Below, in pieces: positions 8,447 through 15,908 of a stretch of DNA of 64,000 bases. The stretch lies in the NCBI GenBank assembly GCA_020249435.1, contig JADCFQ010000007.1, positions 124,001 to 188,000 of the forward strand, written 5' to 3'. The DNA comes from Roseomonas sp. (GTDB lineage Bacteria > Pseudomonadota > Alphaproteobacteria > Acetobacterales > Acetobacteraceae). The translations under genes and the position numbers were made by a program. Below the pieces are notes generated by a model. That model saw only the letters and a program-made list of their open reading frames with translations. It ran no database searches and had not been told where the DNA came from. How positions within the stretch are numbered: the first letter of the stretch is position 1; each line of letters opens with the position of its first letter.

Positions 8447-9433
8447 TTACAGGCGTACACGCAGCAGATTGCCAATTTCCCCCACAATGCCACGCCGGAA
8501 GGCGAGCACGCAGGCGATGAAGATGACACCCTGGATCACCGTGACCCAGGCGCCCATTTCGGCCAGGTAGTTCTGCATGGCGACAATCACTGCGGCACCG
8601 ATCATCGGGCCAAACACCGTGCCAAGCCCGCCCACCAGCGTCATCAGCAGCACTTCACCCGACATGGACCAGTGCACATCGGTCAGCGTCGCAATGCCAA
8701 AGACCAGCGACTTCGTGCCGCCCGCAACACCGGCCAGCGTCGCAGACAGGATGAAGGCCACCAGCTTGTAGTCATCCGTCCTATAGCCAAGCGATGTGGT
8801 GCGCGGTTCATTTTCACGAATGGCCTTCAGCACCTGACCGAAAGGCGAATGCACAATGCGATGGATAAGCAGGAAGCACGCCACAAAAACCGCTGCGACG
8901 AACCAATACATCGTCATGTCATTGGCAAGGCTGATCACGCCAAACAGATGCCCACGCGGCACGGCCTGGATGCCATCCTCACCGCCGGTGAAGGGCGCTT
9001 GCAGACAGAAGAAGTAGATCATCTGCGCCAGCGCAAGCGTGATCATGGCGAAGTAGATGCCCTGGCGACGAATGGCGATCCAACCGAAAATCGCCCCCTG
9101 CACCCCGGCCAATAGGGCGCCGATGATGATGGAAAGCTCCGGCGTCAGCCCCCAAACCTTGGCGCTATGCGCGGCGATATAGCCGCCCATGCCGAAATAG
9201 GCAGCATGGCCGAAGGAAGTCAGCCCGACATAACCAATCAGCAGGTTGAAGGCGCAGGCAAAGAGCGCGAAGCAGAGCAGCTTCATCAGGAAGACTGGAT
9301 AGAGGAAGAAGGGTGCGACAACCAAGGCCGCGAACATCACCAAAAGGGCGATGAACTGTGCCTTGGTGAAGCCGAAGATTTCTTCCTGCGGTCCCGCCGG
9401 CACCGCGCTGCTTGTCATGGAATGACCGGCCAT
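8447..9433 (-). CDS. livM: Branched-chain amino acid-type ABC transporter permease LivM
   Basis: A 328-residue inner-membrane protein with about eight to nine helices. LivM-type landmarks are the N-terminal segment ending in LMKLLCFALFACAFNLLIGYVGLTSFGHA (given here only as a location, residues ~50-78), then IAIRRQGIYFAMITLALAQ and the C-terminal GGLGTVFGPMIGAAV, which holds the ATPase-contact region. The start at 9433 has GGAGGG eight bases upstream; Met6 at 9418 is an alternative. The gene sits three bases after livH and is followed by a strong terminator, so it is the last gene of the operon. With LivH it forms the pore. Confidence 0.93.
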   Translation of the reverse strand: MAGHSMTSSAVPAGPQEEIFGFTKAQFIALLVMFAALVVAPFFLYPVFLMKLLCFALFACAFNLLIGYVGLTSFGHAAYFGMGGYIAAHSAKVWGLTPELSIIIGALLAGVQGAIFGWIAIRRQGIYFAMITLALAQMIYFFCLQAPFTGGEDGIQAVPRGHLFGVISLANDMTMYWFVAAVFVACFLLIHRIVHSPFGQVLKAIRENEPRTTSLGYRTDDYKLVAFILSATLAGVAGGTKSLVFGIATLTDVHWSMSGEVLLMTLVGGLGTVFGPMIGAAVIVAMQNYLAEMGAWVTVIQGVIFIACVLAFRRGIVGEIGNLLRVRL

Positions 9434-9436
9434 GGA

Positions 9437-10321
9437 TCAAGCCCTCCCGAAAAGGCCGGCAGGACGCGCCAGCAAGACGATAACCATGATGATGAAGATG
9501 ACGGTCGCCGATGCTTCCGGATAGAAAACCTTGGTCAGACCTTCAATGATGCCAAGCCCGAAACCGGTCAGCACGGACCCGAGAATGGACCCCATCCCCC
9601 CGATCACCACCACCGCAAACACGACGATGATCAAATTGGTGCCCATTTGCGGATTGACCGAATAGATCGGCGCGGCGAGCACGCCGGCCAGCGCAGCAAG
9701 TGCCACACCCGCCCCATAGGTCAGCGTGATCATGCGCGGCACATTCACGCCAAAGGCCTGCACCAGCGGCGCGTTTTCCGTCGCCGCACGCAGATAGGCG
9801 CCAAGCCGCGTCTTTTCGATCACCAGCCAAGTGGTGATGCAGGCAAATAGCGCGAACACCACAACCCAGCCGCGATAGACCGGCATGAACATGAAACCGA
9901 GATCCCAGGCGCCAGAAAGCTGCGGCGGGATCCGGTAAGGCATGCCGGACGATCCATATTCATTTCTGAACACGCCTTCGATGATCAGCGATATGCCGAA
10001 GGTGAGCAGCATGCCGTACAAATGATCCATCTTGTACAATCGACAGATCATAGTTCGTTCCAATATCACCCCCGTGAGCCCCACCAGCAGCGGCGAGAGG
10101 ATCAGCGCCCACCAATAGCCGATGCCAAGGTAATGCAGCAGCATCCAGGCCACGAAGGCGCCCATCATGAACTGGGCGCCATGGGTGAAGTTGATGATGT
10201 TGAGCAGCCCGAAAATCACCGCGAGGCCGAGTGACAGCATCGCGTAAAAGGCGCCATTGATCAGTCCGAGCAGAAGCTGTCCAAAGAGCAGCGGCGCCGG
10301 TATGCCGAATATCTCATCCAT
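9437..10321 (-). CDS. livH: Branched-chain amino acid-type ABC transporter permease LivH
   Basis: A 294-residue inner-membrane permease of the LivH family. The sequence begins FGQLLLGLINGAFYAMLSLG, the canonical first helix. It contains NFTHGAQFMMGAF and the GGMGSILGSVLTGFGLG coupling region, and ends ARPAGLFGRA. Length matches the family. It lies between the three binding-protein genes and livM on the same strand. Substrates of Liv-type systems include leucine, isoleucine and valine, but many homologues take amides, urea or aromatic acids. Confidence 0.93.
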   Translation of the reverse strand: MDEIFGIPAPLLFGQLLLGLINGAFYAMLSLGLAVIFGLLNIINFTHGAQFMMGAFVAWMLLHYLGIGYWWALILSPLLVGLTGVILERTMICRLYKMDHLYGMLLTFGISLIIEGVFRNEYGSSGMPYRIPPQLSGAWDLGFMFMPVYRGWVVVFALFACITTWLVIEKTRLGAYLRAATENAPLVQAFGVNVPRMITLTYGAGVALAALAGVLAAPIYSVNPQMGTNLIIVVFAVVVIGGMGSILGSVLTGFGLGIIEGLTKVFYPEASATVIFIIMVIVLLARPAGLFGRA

Positions 10322-10402
10322 GCGGTGATTTTCCCTCAGGGCACCGCCGCGCCGCGACGGGTGTCACGGGCGGGGCGCGAAGTGGATAGGCCAAGTTTCA
10401 TC

Positions 10403-11638
10403 TCAGGCCCGGATCATGGGGCAATTGCCCTCATTCAAGGGGCGGAAGGCTTCCTCTGCCGGCGTGGTTTGCAGCAGCTTGTAATAGTCAAACGGCCCGC
10501 GGCTTTCGGATGGCGCCTTCACTTCAAACAAATAGGAAGGGCAAAGCTTGCGCCCATCAGGGCGGATGGTGCCCGGGCCAAAGGCGTCATCATCGCAAGG
10601 AATGGACTTCATGCGCGCAACCACTTCTGCGCCTGAAGCCTTTGAAGCAGCGACACCCATATCGGCAATGGCCTTCAGGTAATGCAGCGCCCCGGAATAA
10701 TTGGCGATGGATGCCATATTGGGCCGCACATCACGTAGCCGCGGACGCAGCCTTTCGGAGATGGCGCGGGTGCGGTCATTCAAATCCCAGTAGAAGCTTT
10801 CCGTCAGGATCAGCCCCTGCGCCGTTTGCAGGCCAAGCGCATGCACATCCGGCAGGAACATCAGCAGCGCGGCCAGCTTCACGCCACGGCGTGTAATGCC
10901 GAATTCCGCCGCCTGCTTCACGGTGTTGATGGTATCGGCACCGGCATTGGCCATGCCGATCACCTTGGCGCGGGAAGCCTGCGCCTGCACAAGGAAGGAG
11001 GAAAAGTCAGTCGTCGCCGGGAAGGGATAGCGCACCTGCCCCATCACGCGGCCACCGGCATTGCGGACGAAATTCGCGGTATCGCGTTCCAGCGCATGGC
11101 CGAAGGCGTAGTCAGCCGTGATGAAGAACCAGCTATCGCCACCCGCGCGCACCATGGCGCCGCCAGTGGATTTCGCCAGCATGTAAGTGTCGTACATCCA
11201 ATGCACGGTATTGGGTGTGCAGGCCGGCCCCGTCAGGTCCGACGTTGCGGAACCGGTATTCACGCAGACCTTGTTCTTTTCCCGCGCAATATTGGCGACA
11301 GCGAGACCAACCGAAGATGTCGGCACGTCAATAATCATATCAACGCCCTGGTCATACCATTGGCGCGCGATATTCACGCCGATATCAGGGCGGTTCTGGT
11401 GATCGGCATTGATGACTTCAACATTGAAGCCGCGATTGCCGAATTCCTGCACGGCCTGGCGCGTGCATTCCAGCCCATAGGGACCGCTGATATCGCGATA
11501 CGGGCCGGACATGTCGTTCAGCACGCCAATACGAATGGTATTCGCCGCCTGCGCGCGGGCAGAACGCCATGGCAAGCCACCAAGAGCGGCACCGCCAGCA
11601 GCAGCACCACCAAGAACACTACGCCTTGTTGTTGTCAT
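10403..11638 (-). CDS. Liv-type ABC transporter substrate-binding protein, copy 1 of 3
   Basis: A 411-residue periplasmic binding protein of the Leu/Ile/Val family (type I fold). A twin-arginine-like leader (TTTRRSVLGGAAAGGAALGG) ends near ARAQA. The mature protein starts with IRIGVLNDMSGPYRD and contains DHQNRPDIGVNIARQW and FFITADYAFGHALERD. It ends with the motif TTPAEEAFRPLNEG and a single cysteine near the end. It is a close paralogue of the two genes that follow upstream on the transcript (11665-12891 and 12925-14160), and the three are colinear over their full length. All precede livH and livM. Confidence 0.92.
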   Translation of the reverse strand: MTTTRRSVLGGAAAGGAALGGLPWRSARAQAANTIRIGVLNDMSGPYRDISGPYGLECTRQAVQEFGNRGFNVEVINADHQNRPDIGVNIARQWYDQGVDMIIDVPTSSVGLAVANIAREKNKVCVNTGSATSDLTGPACTPNTVHWMYDTYMLAKSTGGAMVRAGGDSWFFITADYAFGHALERDTANFVRNAGGRVMGQVRYPFPATTDFSSFLVQAQASRAKVIGMANAGADTINTVKQAAEFGITRRGVKLAALLMFLPDVHALGLQTAQGLILTESFYWDLNDRTRAISERLRPRLRDVRPNMASIANYSGALHYLKAIADMGVAASKASGAEVVARMKSIPCDDDAFGPGTIRPDGRKLCPSYLFEVKAPSESRGPFDYYKLLQTTPAEEAFRPLNEGNCPMIRA

Positions 11639-11664
11639 GACGTTTCCTTCCTCAATATATCAGA

Positions 11665-12891
11665 TCACGAACGCACGAGCGCGCAGCCGCCTTCACCAAT
11701 CGGGCGGAAGGCCTCTTCGGCGGTCGTAGTCTGCAACAGCTTGTAGTAATCCCAAGGCTTGGTGCTTTCGGCGGGCGTCTTCACCTCAAACAAATATGAG
11801 GGGATGAGGCGCCGGCCATCCGGGCGGATTGTGGCCTTACCGAACAAATCATCCTCAGAAGGCTGGGCCTTCATGCGGTTCACAACATCAAGGCCGGAAG
11901 CCTTCGCCGCAGGCAAGCCCATGGCCGCCACAGTCTTCAGAAAATGCAAGGCGCCGGAATAGTTACCGGCGTGGATCATATTCGGGTAATTGGTGGGCAC
12001 GCGCTTCAGCATACGCTCAGTCCAGGCGCGGGTCTTGTCATTCATGTCCCAATAGAAGCTTTCGGTGCAAACCAGGCCCTGCGCCGTTTGCAGCCCCATG
12101 CCATGGACGTCATTCACGAAAAGCAGCAGTGACGCGAGCTTGATGCCGCGCCGCGTCAGCCCGAATTCTGCCGCCTGCTTCACGCAATTCTGCGTATCAG
12201 CGCCAGCATTGGCGAGGCCGATCACCTTCGCGCGGGAAGCCTGTGCCTGCAGCAGGAATGAGGAGAAATCCGTGGTACCCGGGAAGGGCGTGCGCACCTG
12301 GCCAAGAATCCGGCCGCCGGAGCTACGCACGAAATTTGACGTGTCGCGTTCGAGCGCATGGCCGAAGGCATAATCAGCCGTGATGAAGAACCAGGTGTCA
12401 CCACCCGCGCGCACCGTCGCACCGCCGGTGGAACGCGCCAGCATGTAAGTGTCATAGGCCCAGTGAATGGTATTCGGGCTGCATTGCGCGCCGGTCATAT
12501 CGGCCGTGGCCGAACCAACATTGATATAAGCCTTGTTCTTTTCCCGCGCGACGCCGGAAACGGCGAGGCCCACGGAAGATGTCGGCACATCAATGATCAG
12601 GTCCATGCCCTGATCATACCATTGGCGCGCCAGGTTCACGCCGACATCCGGACGGTTCTGGTGATCCGCTTCAATGATTTCCACGCGGAAGCCATGGCTC
12701 GCGCCAAATTCGGCAGCCGCTTCACGCGCAGCGGCAACCGATGTCGGCCCCGTATTGTCACGGTAAAGACCGGACATATCGGTCATGACACCGATACGCA
12801 CGGTATTCGCCGCCTGCGCACGCGCAAGGGAGAGCGGCAGGGCGCCGGTGGCGGCCGCTCCGGCAAGAACATTACGACGTGAAACCTGCAT
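11665..12891 (-). CDS. Liv-type ABC transporter substrate-binding protein, copy 2 of 3
   Basis: A 408-residue paralogue with an RR-containing leader (QVSRRNVLAGAAATGALPLS) and mature start IRIGVMTDMSGLYRD (preceded by NTV). It shares DHQNRPDVGVNLARQWYDQG, FFITADYAFGHALERDTSN and the TTAEEAFRPIGEG end with its neighbours. It differs most in the early lobe (AAREAAAEFGASHGF) and in the loop after YWDMNDKTRAW. Such differences may alter ligand choice. The gaps to copies 1 and 3 are only 26 and 33 bases, consistent with one transcript and tandem duplication. Confidence 0.92.
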   Translation of the reverse strand: MQVSRRNVLAGAAATGALPLSLARAQAANTVRIGVMTDMSGLYRDNTGPTSVAAAREAAAEFGASHGFRVEIIEADHQNRPDVGVNLARQWYDQGMDLIIDVPTSSVGLAVSGVAREKNKAYINVGSATADMTGAQCSPNTIHWAYDTYMLARSTGGATVRAGGDTWFFITADYAFGHALERDTSNFVRSSGGRILGQVRTPFPGTTDFSSFLLQAQASRAKVIGLANAGADTQNCVKQAAEFGLTRRGIKLASLLLFVNDVHGMGLQTAQGLVCTESFYWDMNDKTRAWTERMLKRVPTNYPNMIHAGNYSGALHFLKTVAAMGLPAAKASGLDVVNRMKAQPSEDDLFGKATIRPDGRRLIPSYLFEVKTPAESTKPWDYYKLLQTTTAEEAFRPIGEGGCALVRS

Positions 12892-12924
12892 CTTTCTTCT
12901 CCCTCAAGCAATGATGGTGTTGGA

Positions 12925-14160
12925 TCAGCTACGGATCAGCGGGCAATTGCCTTCGGCCGTTGGGCGGAAAGCTTCCTCACCCGGGGTGGTTTGCAAAAGC
13001 TTGTAGTAATCCCAGGGACCGCGGCTTTCGGCCGGTGTCTTCACTTCGAACAAATAGGCGGGGTGCAGCTTCCGACCATCGGCGCGGATGGTGCCTTTGC
13101 CGAAGCAATCATCATCGGTCGGGATGGCCTTCATGCGTGCCACTGCCGCCGCGCCATCCGCCTTCGCCGCAGCCACGCCCATATCAGCGACCGCCTTCAG
13201 GTAATGCAGCGCGCCCGCATAGGAACCGGCATGGGTCATGGCCGGCATATTGGGCGCCATGGCGGAACGAACCTTATTGGTGAAGCGGCGCGTTGCGTCG
13301 TTCAGATCCCAATAGAAGGTTTCCGTCAGTACCAGCCCCTGCGCCGTTGCCAAGCCAAGCGCGTGCACATCGTTCAGGAACATGAGCAAGGACGCAATTT
13401 TGATACCACGGCGCGTAATGCCGAACTCGGCAGCCTGCTTCACGCAATTGGTGGTATCTGCGCCCGCATTGGCAAGCCCAATCACCTTGGCGCGCGAAGC
13501 CTGAGCCTGCACCAGGAAGGAGGAGAAATCGGTCGTGCCCGGGAAGGGCGTGCGCACCTGGCCAAGCACGCGCCCGCCAGCGGCACGGATGAAGTTGCTG
13601 GTGTCACGTTCAAGCGCATGGCCGAAGGCGTAGTCAGCCGTGATGAAGAACCAGCTATCACCACCCGCACGCACCATGGCACCCCCGGTGGATTTCGCGC
13701 ACATCCAGGTGTCATAGGTCCAGTGCACGGTATTGGCATTACAGCGGGCGCCGGTCAGGTCGCTGGTCGCCGCACTACAATTGATGTGCACCTTGTTCTT
13801 TTCACGGCAGATATCGGAAACAGCCAGCGCCACCGAGGATGTGGTGACATCGAGCAGCACATCCACGCCATCGCGATCAATCCATTGCCGGGTGATGTTC
13901 ACGCCGACATCGGCGCGGTTCTGATGGTCCGCCGATACCACTTCAATATTGAAGCCACGGCCAGCGAATTCCTGCACGGCGGCCCGCGCGCATACCACGG
14001 AGCTCATGCCCGAAATATCGCGATACATGCCGGACATGTCGTTCAGCACGCCAATCTTGATGGTATTGGCGGCCTGTGCCTTGGCGCTGCGATAGGGCAA
14101 GCCGCCAAGGGCGGCGGCGCCGGCTGAACCGGCCAGAATGTTACGACGTGAAAGGCTCAT
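12925..14160 (-). CDS. Liv-type ABC transporter substrate-binding protein, copy 3 of 3
   Basis: A 411-residue paralogue, first of the three on the transcript. A Tat-like leader (SLSRRNILAGSAGAAALGG) is followed by KIGVLNDMSGMYRDISGM, DHQNRADVGVNITRQWIDRD, FFITADYAFGHALERDTSN and a TTPGEEAFRPTAEG end. It resembles copy 1 most in the N-terminal lobe. A GGGGAG site ten bases before the ATG gives a strong start. A stem-loop lies in the 56-base gap after the LivF gene. Three binding proteins sharing one membrane complex would widen substrate range; this is an inference from the layout. Confidence 0.92.
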   Translation of the reverse strand: MSLSRRNILAGSAGAAALGGLPYRSAKAQAANTIKIGVLNDMSGMYRDISGMSSVVCARAAVQEFAGRGFNIEVVSADHQNRADVGVNITRQWIDRDGVDVLLDVTTSSVALAVSDICREKNKVHINCSAATSDLTGARCNANTVHWTYDTWMCAKSTGGAMVRAGGDSWFFITADYAFGHALERDTSNFIRAAGGRVLGQVRTPFPGTTDFSSFLVQAQASRAKVIGLANAGADTTNCVKQAAEFGITRRGIKIASLLMFLNDVHALGLATAQGLVLTETFYWDLNDATRRFTNKVRSAMAPNMPAMTHAGSYAGALHYLKAVADMGVAAAKADGAAAVARMKAIPTDDDCFGKGTIRADGRKLHPAYLFEVKTPAESRGPWDYYKLLQTTPGEEAFRPTAEGNCPLIRS

Positions 14161-14187
14161 TTTTTCTGGACTCCCCTGCTTTTGTTT

Positions 14188-14212
14188 CGCCGTCCTGGCT
14201 TGGCTGACGGCG
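14188..14212 (-). other. Stem-loop between livF and the binding-protein genes
   Basis: Seven-base perfect arms (14188-14194 and 14206-14212, CGCCGTC/GACGGCG) enclose an eleven-base loop. They lie in the 56-base gap between the LivF stop and the start of binding-protein copy 3. No T tract follows on the minus strand (AAACAAAAG instead), so it is not a good terminator. Stem-loops at this place can stabilise the downstream binding-protein mRNA; that role is inferred. Confidence 0.35.
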
Positions 14213-14216
14213 CTGG

Positions 14217-14960
14217 TTAGACCCCAAGATATTGATGCAACCGATCGAGCGATGAATTCAGGTCCTCATTCGCGACCATATCCACCACGCGGCCATGTTC
14301 CATGACGTAATGCCGATCCGCGACGGTTTGCGCGAAACGGAAATTCTGTTCCACCAACAAAACGGTGAAGCCGCGCTTTTTCAATTCGCGAATGGTGCGC
14401 CCGATCTGCTGCACGATCACCGGCGCGAGCCCTTCTGATGGCTCATCCAGCAGCAGCAGGCGTGCACCGGTACGCAGAATGCGCGCAATGGCAAGCATTT
14501 GCTGCTCACCACCGGAAAGCTTGGTGCCTTGGCTGCGCGCCCTTTCCTTCAAATTCGGAAACAGCGTGTAGATCTCATCCAAGGGCATCCCACCGGCACG
14601 CACCATGGGTGGCAGCATCAGGTTTTCGGTGACGTCGAGCGAGGCGAAAATTCCGCGCTCCTCAGGGCAATAGGCAATCCCCGCACGCGCAATGATATCG
14701 GGCCGCGCATTGACGAATTCCTTGCCCTCATACTTGATGGAACCGCTACGGCGCGGCACCAGCCCCATGATGGACCGAAGCGTGGAGGTCTTGCCCGCGC
14801 CATTGCGGCCAAGCAGCGTCACCACCTCACCTTCGCGGATATCAATATCCACGCCGTGCAGGACATGGCTTTCGCCATACCAAGCCTCAAGCCCACGAAT
14901 TTCCATCAAGGCGCCGGTGCTAGCCTTGGCGCCGGCAGGGGCGGTCATCACATCAGCCAT
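14217..14960 (-). CDS. livF: Liv-type ABC transporter ATP-binding protein LivF
   Basis: A 247-residue ATPase. Walker A GRNGAGKTS follows VVTLL; the signature is LSGGEQQMLAIARIL and Walker B is LLLLDEPSEGL. LEAWYGESHVLHGVDIDI in the first strand is typical of LivF. The ATG at 14960 (MADVMTAP) was chosen. The frame is open a further 46 codons, but that part overlaps the end of livG and is not conserved. Even so the gene overlaps livG by eight bases. LivF and LivG form the ATPase dimer. Confidence 0.93.
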   Translation of the reverse strand: MADVMTAPAGAKASTGALMEIRGLEAWYGESHVLHGVDIDIREGEVVTLLGRNGAGKTSTLRSIMGLVPRRSGSIKYEGKEFVNARPDIIARAGIAYCPEERGIFASLDVTENLMLPPMVRAGGMPLDEIYTLFPNLKERARSQGTKLSGGEQQMLAIARILRTGARLLLLDEPSEGLAPVIVQQIGRTIRELKKRGFTVLLVEQNFRFAQTVADRHYVMEHGRVVDMVANEDLNSSLDRLHQYLGV

Positions 14961-15732
14961 GGGCGGCCTCCGTCGGGGCTTCCGATCCAAGATAGGCCGC
15001 GACCACATCCGGGTTGCGCGACACGGCGGCGTAGTCACCTTCCGCCAACACGCTGCCGCGCGCGAGCACGGTGATGGTATCGCAAAGCCCCTGCACAACG
15101 CGGAGATTATGTTCCACCAGCAGAATGGTGCGGCCCACGGAAACGCGCTTCACCAGCGCCACAACCCGGTCCACATCATCATGCGCCATGCCGGCGGTTG
15201 GTTCATCCAGCAGCATCATCACCGGATCAAGCGCGAGCGTGGTCGCGATTTCAAGCGCGCGCTTGCGCCCATAGGGCAATTCGCCCGCCGTCAGATGCAT
15301 CCATTCCGTGAGACCCACATCTGCCAGCAATTCCTCGGCCCGCGCATCGAACTTGCGCAGCACCGAATCGGAACGCCAGAAATCGAAGGAACCGCCACGC
15401 GCGCGTTGTAGAGCCACGCGCACATTTTCAAGCACGGTCAGATGCGGAAACACGGCAGAGATCTGAAAGCTCCGCACCAGGCCAAGGCGCGCAACCTCAG
15501 CTGCCTTCATCCCCGTGATGTCGCGACCATCATAGCGAATGGCGCCACGGGTCGGCGGCAGGAATTTCGTCAGCATATTGAAGCAAGTGGTCTTGCCGGC
15601 GCCGTTTGGGCCGATCAAGCCATGGATGGTACCCCGGCGAACGCTCAGGTTCACGTCGCTCACCGCGACGAAGCCCCGGAATTCCTTGGTAAGCCCTTCC
15701 GTTTCAAGGATGGTGTCAGACACCCGAACCAC
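14953..15732 (-). CDS. livG: Liv-type ABC transporter ATP-binding protein LivG
   Basis: A 259-residue ATPase, first gene of the Liv operon. It shows TEGLTKEFRGFVAVSDVN, Walker A GPNGAGKTT, the LivG-specific RTFQ-like segment (here LVRSFQISAVFPHLTVLENV in two pieces), signature LPYGRKRALEIATTLAL and Walker B MMLLDEPTAGM. The signature begins AGELPYG rather than LSYG or LSGG, which is normal for LivG. The GTG at 15732 lies very close to an AAGGGGGG run. The GTG at 15723 has better spacing (ten bases) and is a real alternative. Confidence 0.92.
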   Translation of the reverse strand: MVRVSDTILETEGLTKEFRGFVAVSDVNLSVRRGTIHGLIGPNGAGKTTCFNMLTKFLPPTRGAIRYDGRDITGMKAAEVARLGLVRSFQISAVFPHLTVLENVRVALQRARGGSFDFWRSDSVLRKFDARAEELLADVGLTEWMHLTAGELPYGRKRALEIATTLALDPVMMLLDEPTAGMAHDDVDRVVALVKRVSVGRTILLVEHNLRVVQGLCDTITVLARGSVLAEGDYAAVSRNPDVVAAYLGSEAPTEAAHG

Positions 15733-15853
15733 GCCCCCCTTCTTGCGGCGGTTGATACCGCCAAGCCTCTTTGAACCCTACCTATGCGAGGCTCGGCCTT
15801 CCTGCAAGCCACCCCTTTCATTTCCCGACAAAAATCGGCGGCCACAGCATGAA

Positions 15854-15886
15854 CAAAAAAAGGGCAGAGGTTGCCCCCTGCCCTTT
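15854..15886 (-). terminator. Rho-independent terminator of the trigger factor gene
   Basis: On the minus strand, 22 bases after the trigger factor stop, AAAGGGCAG (15878-15886) pairs with CTGCCCTTT (15859-15867) across a ten-base loop. It runs directly into a TTTTTTTG tract. Nine-base perfect stem, unambiguous. Confidence 0.9.
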
Positions 15887-15908
15887 CCAGCCCTTTGGGA
15901 TACCCCAA

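Noticed and set aside
13482-14127. Frames opposite the Liv binding-protein genes that resemble each other in three places
   Set aside because: Their mutual similarity only mirrors the paralogy of the real genes on the minus strand.
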